A stretch of DNA of 64,000 nucleotides. It comes from Roseibium salinum (lineage in GTDB: Bacteria; Pseudomonadota; Alphaproteobacteria; Rhizobiales; Stappiaceae). Under the pieces are notes generated by a model. That model saw only the letters and a list, made by a program, of their open reading frames with translations. It searched no databases and was not told the DNA's origin. The position numbers and the translations under genes were made by a program. This document shows, in pieces, positions 61,500 to 64,000 of this stretch; the first letter of the stretch is position 1, and every line of letters begins with the position of its first letter. Location of the stretch: positions 3,658,001-3,722,000 of the forward strand of contig NZ_JAPEVI010000003.1 in assembly GCF_026240905.1 (NCBI RefSeq). Direction: 5' to 3'.

Positions 61500-64000
61500 T
61501 ACTTTTTGTCCTTGTCCATATCCGCCTTGAGCGCCAGCAGCGCGGCAAAGGGTGAATTCGGATCGATCGGCTTTTCCCTGGGCTTGTCGCGGCGTTGTCC
61601 GCCCTCAAAGCCTCTTTGTCCGCCGGGCTGGCCGCCACGGCTGCGATTGGGGCCGCCTTTGCCGCCCTTGCCCTGATGACCCTGGCCCTGGCGCTTTTCG
61701 CCCTGGGCCTTGCGGTTGTCGCCGCGGCGCTGGTCCGGACGGCCGCGCGGGCGCCTGTCATGACGACCTGGCCGCCAGATCTCGATGGTGACCGTTTCCA
61801 CTTCGGCCGCGGGTTCGTCCGATGCAGCTTCCGCGGGGGCTTCCGCTGCTATCTCGACAGCGGCTTCGACGACCGTTTCGGCGGCAGCCTCGGATGCAGC
61901 TTCCGCTGGAGCATCCGCTTCGGCAACGGCTGTCTCGGCAACGGCAAGCTCTGCAGCGGTGGTCTCGGCTGCGGATTCTACCGCCGCGGCGACAGCTTCC
62001 TGAGCGGAGGCTTCCTCGCCGGAGGTTTCCGCACCGGCTTCTTGCGCTTCGGCAGGCTCCGTCTCAGCGGCGTCCGGGCTTGCCTCAGCCGTTTCGGCAG
62101 GCGTCTCGGCGCTCGCCTGTTCCGCTGGCGTCGCCACAGGTTTCGCGGCGGCCGGCCGCTGCACTTCCCTGCTCTCCATGCGGTAGCCGAGGGTCTTGAG
62201 AACGGCGGAGAAATCCTCGCCCGCACAGCCGAGCAAAGAGGTCATGGCAACCGTTACGGTGAAGCCGCCGCCCTGGGCGATCGCGCCTTCGGGCGGGCTG
62301 ACTTCGGCGTCGAGCGGTTTCCAGGCGATCAGCGGACGGATCAGGTCGGCCAGGCGCTCCAGGATATCGACGCGCACGGCCCTCGGGCCGCAGACCCGGA
62401 AGCCGACGACCTTGTAAAGCGCCTTGTCGATGGTCTCATCGACCGGGATGGAGGTGCGGCCGGATGCCGACAGTTGCGGCAGTTCGGCCATGCCGTTCAT
62501 GTCCAGCGAACCGTGCTTGAGGGCCCACAGCTGGGCCAGGAGCTGGCTCGGCGCCGGTTTCAGCAGGGCCGGGACGAAGATGGTATAGGCGCCGAACCGG
62601 ATGCCGTGCTTGCGCAGCGAGGCGCGCATGTCCTGGTCCAGCTGGCGGATTTCATCGGCTGCTTCCTGGCGCTCAAGAATGCCGAGGCCTTCCACGACAC
62701 GGTAGGCGATACCGCGCGCCAGGCCTTCCAGGCCTTCGCCGGCCTTCAGGTCCAGAAGCGGCTTCAACAGCGTGCCGATCTGCGAATTGATCCAGAGGTC
62801 CAGGCGGTTCTGCACGGTTTCCCGGGCGGGCCCGGTCAGGTGTTCGTCCGCCAGGAGCAGCACCGTCGGCGACAGCACGTCTTCACCGGCCACCAGCTTG
62901 GCCACCGGTTCGCCGCGCCAGCGGATGACGCCTTCGGAGGTCAGCACGAAGTCCGGATTGTCGGACTTGCCGAGCTTTTCAGCGCGGGACTCGATCTCGC
63001 TCGTCAGGGCCTTTTGCGCGGCCGCGCGAACGGTCTTGCCATCCGGGCCCTCGGCCGCGGAATCGGGCGCGAACCGGAAGCCAAGCAGGTTTCCGATGTG
63101 CTGACCTTCCACGAGCACATCGCCGCTCGATGTAATTTCCGCTTCCAGCATTGCGTTCTCTCTCAAACGTCGCATCAATACACTTGTCCGCCGATCCACG
63201 AAGCGCTGTGTCAGCCGCTCGTGAAGGGCGTCGGATAGTTTATCTTCGATGCCGCGCGTCTCGCCCTGCCAGTGGGCCGGATCGGCCAGCCAGTCGGGGC
63301 GATTGGCGACATAAGTCCAGGTCCGGATGTGAGCAATCCGGTTTGCGAGTGTGTCGATATCACCATATGTGCGGTCTGCGAAGGCCAATTGACGGGTAAA
63401 CCAGTCGTCGGCAATGACATTATCCTGCATCAGATGGGTGTAAATCGTGTTCAGCAGCTCCGCATGGTTGGCCGGCGCGATCTTACGATAGTCGGGCACC
63501 TGACACACGTCCCATAGCAATTCGACCGCTTTTTCGCCCCTTGCCATGTCGGATATTGCCGGATCGCGCAACAATTGTTCAAGAGCCGCGATATCGTCTC
63601 CCGTCGGCGCCCTTGCGAGACCATCCTCTTTCGGGACCACATCCAGGCTGTGGCGCAGTGCGTCGACGGATGAAAAATCCAGCGCAGTGTTGCGCCATTG
63701 CAGCACTTTGAGGGTGTCGAAGTGGTGGCTTTCGATCTGCTCGATCAGGTGATCGTCCAGCGGATCGACCCGCCCGGTCACGCCGAACGTGCCGTCTTTC
63801 GTGTGCCGGCCGGCGCGCCCGGCGATCTGGCCCATCTCCGCGGCGGTCAGCTGGCGGTACTGGTAGCCGTCATATTTGCGGTTGCCGGCAAAGGCGATGT
63901 GATGGACGTCGAGGTTCAGGCCCATGCCGATGGCGTCGGTCGCAACCAGGTGTTCCACGTCGCCGTTCTGGAACAGCTCCACCTGGGCGTTGCGGGTGCG
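61499..64000 (-). CDS. SUV3-like/DEAD-family helicase, C-terminal fragment
   Basis: Open to the right edge, so the N-terminal helicase core is outside. The visible part begins in helicase motifs V and VI, VEHLVATDAIGMGLNLDVHH and TAAEMGQIAGRAGRHTKDG, of the SUV3/DEAD-type RNA helicase group in alphaproteobacteria. A helical middle part follows (VDALRHSLDVVPKEDGLARA, PGGETVQN-type regions), then ILERLADLIRPLIAW. The last 190 residues are an Ala/Glu-rich low-complexity linker and a basic Arg/Gly-rich tail, RRPRGRPDQRRGDNRKAQGE, typical RNA-binding, ending DMDKDKK. Its stop overlaps the S4 gene region. Probably RNA turnover. Confidence 0.85.
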   Translation of the reverse strand, partial: RTRNAQVELFQNGDVEHLVATDAIGMGLNLDVHHIAFAGNRKYDGYQYRQLTAAEMGQIAGRAGRHTKDGTFGVTGRVDPLDDHLIEQIESHHFDTLKVLQWRNTALDFSSVDALRHSLDVVPKEDGLARAPTGDDIAALEQLLRDPAISDMARGEKAVELLWDVCQVPDYRKIAPANHAELLNTIYTHLMQDNVIADDWFTRQLAFADRTYGDIDTLANRIAHIRTWTYVANRPDWLADPAHWQGETRGIEDKLSDALHERLTQRFVDRRTSVLMRRLRENAMLEAEITSSGDVLVEGQHIGNLLGFRFAPDSAAEGPDGKTVRAAAQKALTSEIESRAEKLGKSDNPDFVLTSEGVIRWRGEPVAKLVAGEDVLSPTVLLLADEHLTGPARETVQNRLDLWINSQIGTLLKPLLDLKAGEGLEGLARGIAYRVVEGLGILERQEAADEIRQLDQDMRASLRKHGIRFGAYTIFVPALLKPAPSQLLAQLWALKHGSLDMNGMAELPQLSASGRTSIPVDETIDKALYKVVGFRVCGPRAVRVDILERLADLIRPLIAWKPLDAEVSPPEGAIAQGGGFTVTVAMTSLLGCAGEDFSAVLKTLGYRMESREVQRPAAAKPVATPAEQASAETPAETAEASPDAAETEPAEAQEAGAETSGEEASAQEAVAAAVESAAETTAAELAVAETAVAEADAPAEAASEAAAETVVEAAVEIAAEAPAEAASDEPAAEVETVTIEIWRPGRHDRRPRGRPDQRRGDNRKAQGEKRQGQGHQGKGGKGGPNRSRGGQPGGQRGFEGGQRRDKPREKPIDPNSPFAALLALKADMDKDKK

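Overview
The window reads as chromosome of a GC-rich alphaproteobacterium of the Hyphomicrobiales (Rhizobiales), most like the Stappiaceae (Roseibium/Labrenzia/Stappia). The evidence is a CenR-type response regulator next to a cyclic-nucleotide-binding protein, the large NAD-dependent glutamate dehydrogenase, metX-metW, a chorismate mutase-hisC-tyrA cassette, phaA-phaB with divergent phaR, rpoH, carD and fdxA, and a palindromic intergenic repeat of a type I know from this order. The taxonomic placement is inference; no marker was searched.

Layout. 1-3.7 kb: N-terminal part of NAD-GDH, an AhpD-like protein, argC (broken by a one-base deletion) and leuD. 3.9-7.4 kb: msrQ, a Crp-like sensor with cenR, a divergent L,D-transpeptidase and a CHAP/NlpC-like hydrolase. 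7.6-11.4 kb: dapF-mtaB-ftsY, followed by an unlisted 24-codon membrane peptide. 11.6-19.2 kb: DUF985 cupin, gloB, a methyltransferase, metX-metW, and the aromatic amino acid operon. 19.2-25.4 kb: prenyl synthase, two tandem cyclopropane-fatty-acid-synthase-like methyltransferases coupled to mtgA, rpmF and yciB. 25.6-33.8 kb: a DUF3299 exported protein, phaB-phaA / phaR, a GNAT, a GlcG-like protein, gamma-glutamyltransferase and a Tat multicopper oxidase. 33.8-36.1 kb: an IS hot spot, with an IS110 element beside one palindromic repeat and an IS5/IS1031-type element inserted inside another. 36.1-38.0 kb: two hypotheticals, a nested palindrome and rpmI-rplT. 38.2-43.5 kb: azoR/LysR, acuI, a DUF1326-DUF2182 pair, an FCD-type GntR regulator with tandem operators, and a small peptide. 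43.5-52.6 kb: envelope and transport genes (two AI-2E-type permeases, PAP2, AKR-DUF6064, AraC/MFS). 52.6-55.4 kb: an AT-richer accessory patch of orphan genes ending at tRNA-Arg(CCT). 55.6-64 kb: a nuclease-like exported protein, a frameshifted M48 lipoprotein protease, rpoH, carD, fdxA, an S4 RNA-binding protein with no canonical start codon, and a C-terminal helicase fragment running off the edge.

Most of the window is ordinary core genome. The least explained parts are the tandem methyltransferases with a gene-conversion tract, the IS/palindrome hot spot with a candidate IS110 guide-RNA region, the 24-aa and 48-aa peptides, the nested palindrome near 37.1 kb and the accessory patch next to the tRNA. 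I did not find a clear new multi-gene system and do not claim one. Two frameshifts and one missing start codon in normally conserved genes could be real or could reflect draft-quality sequence.
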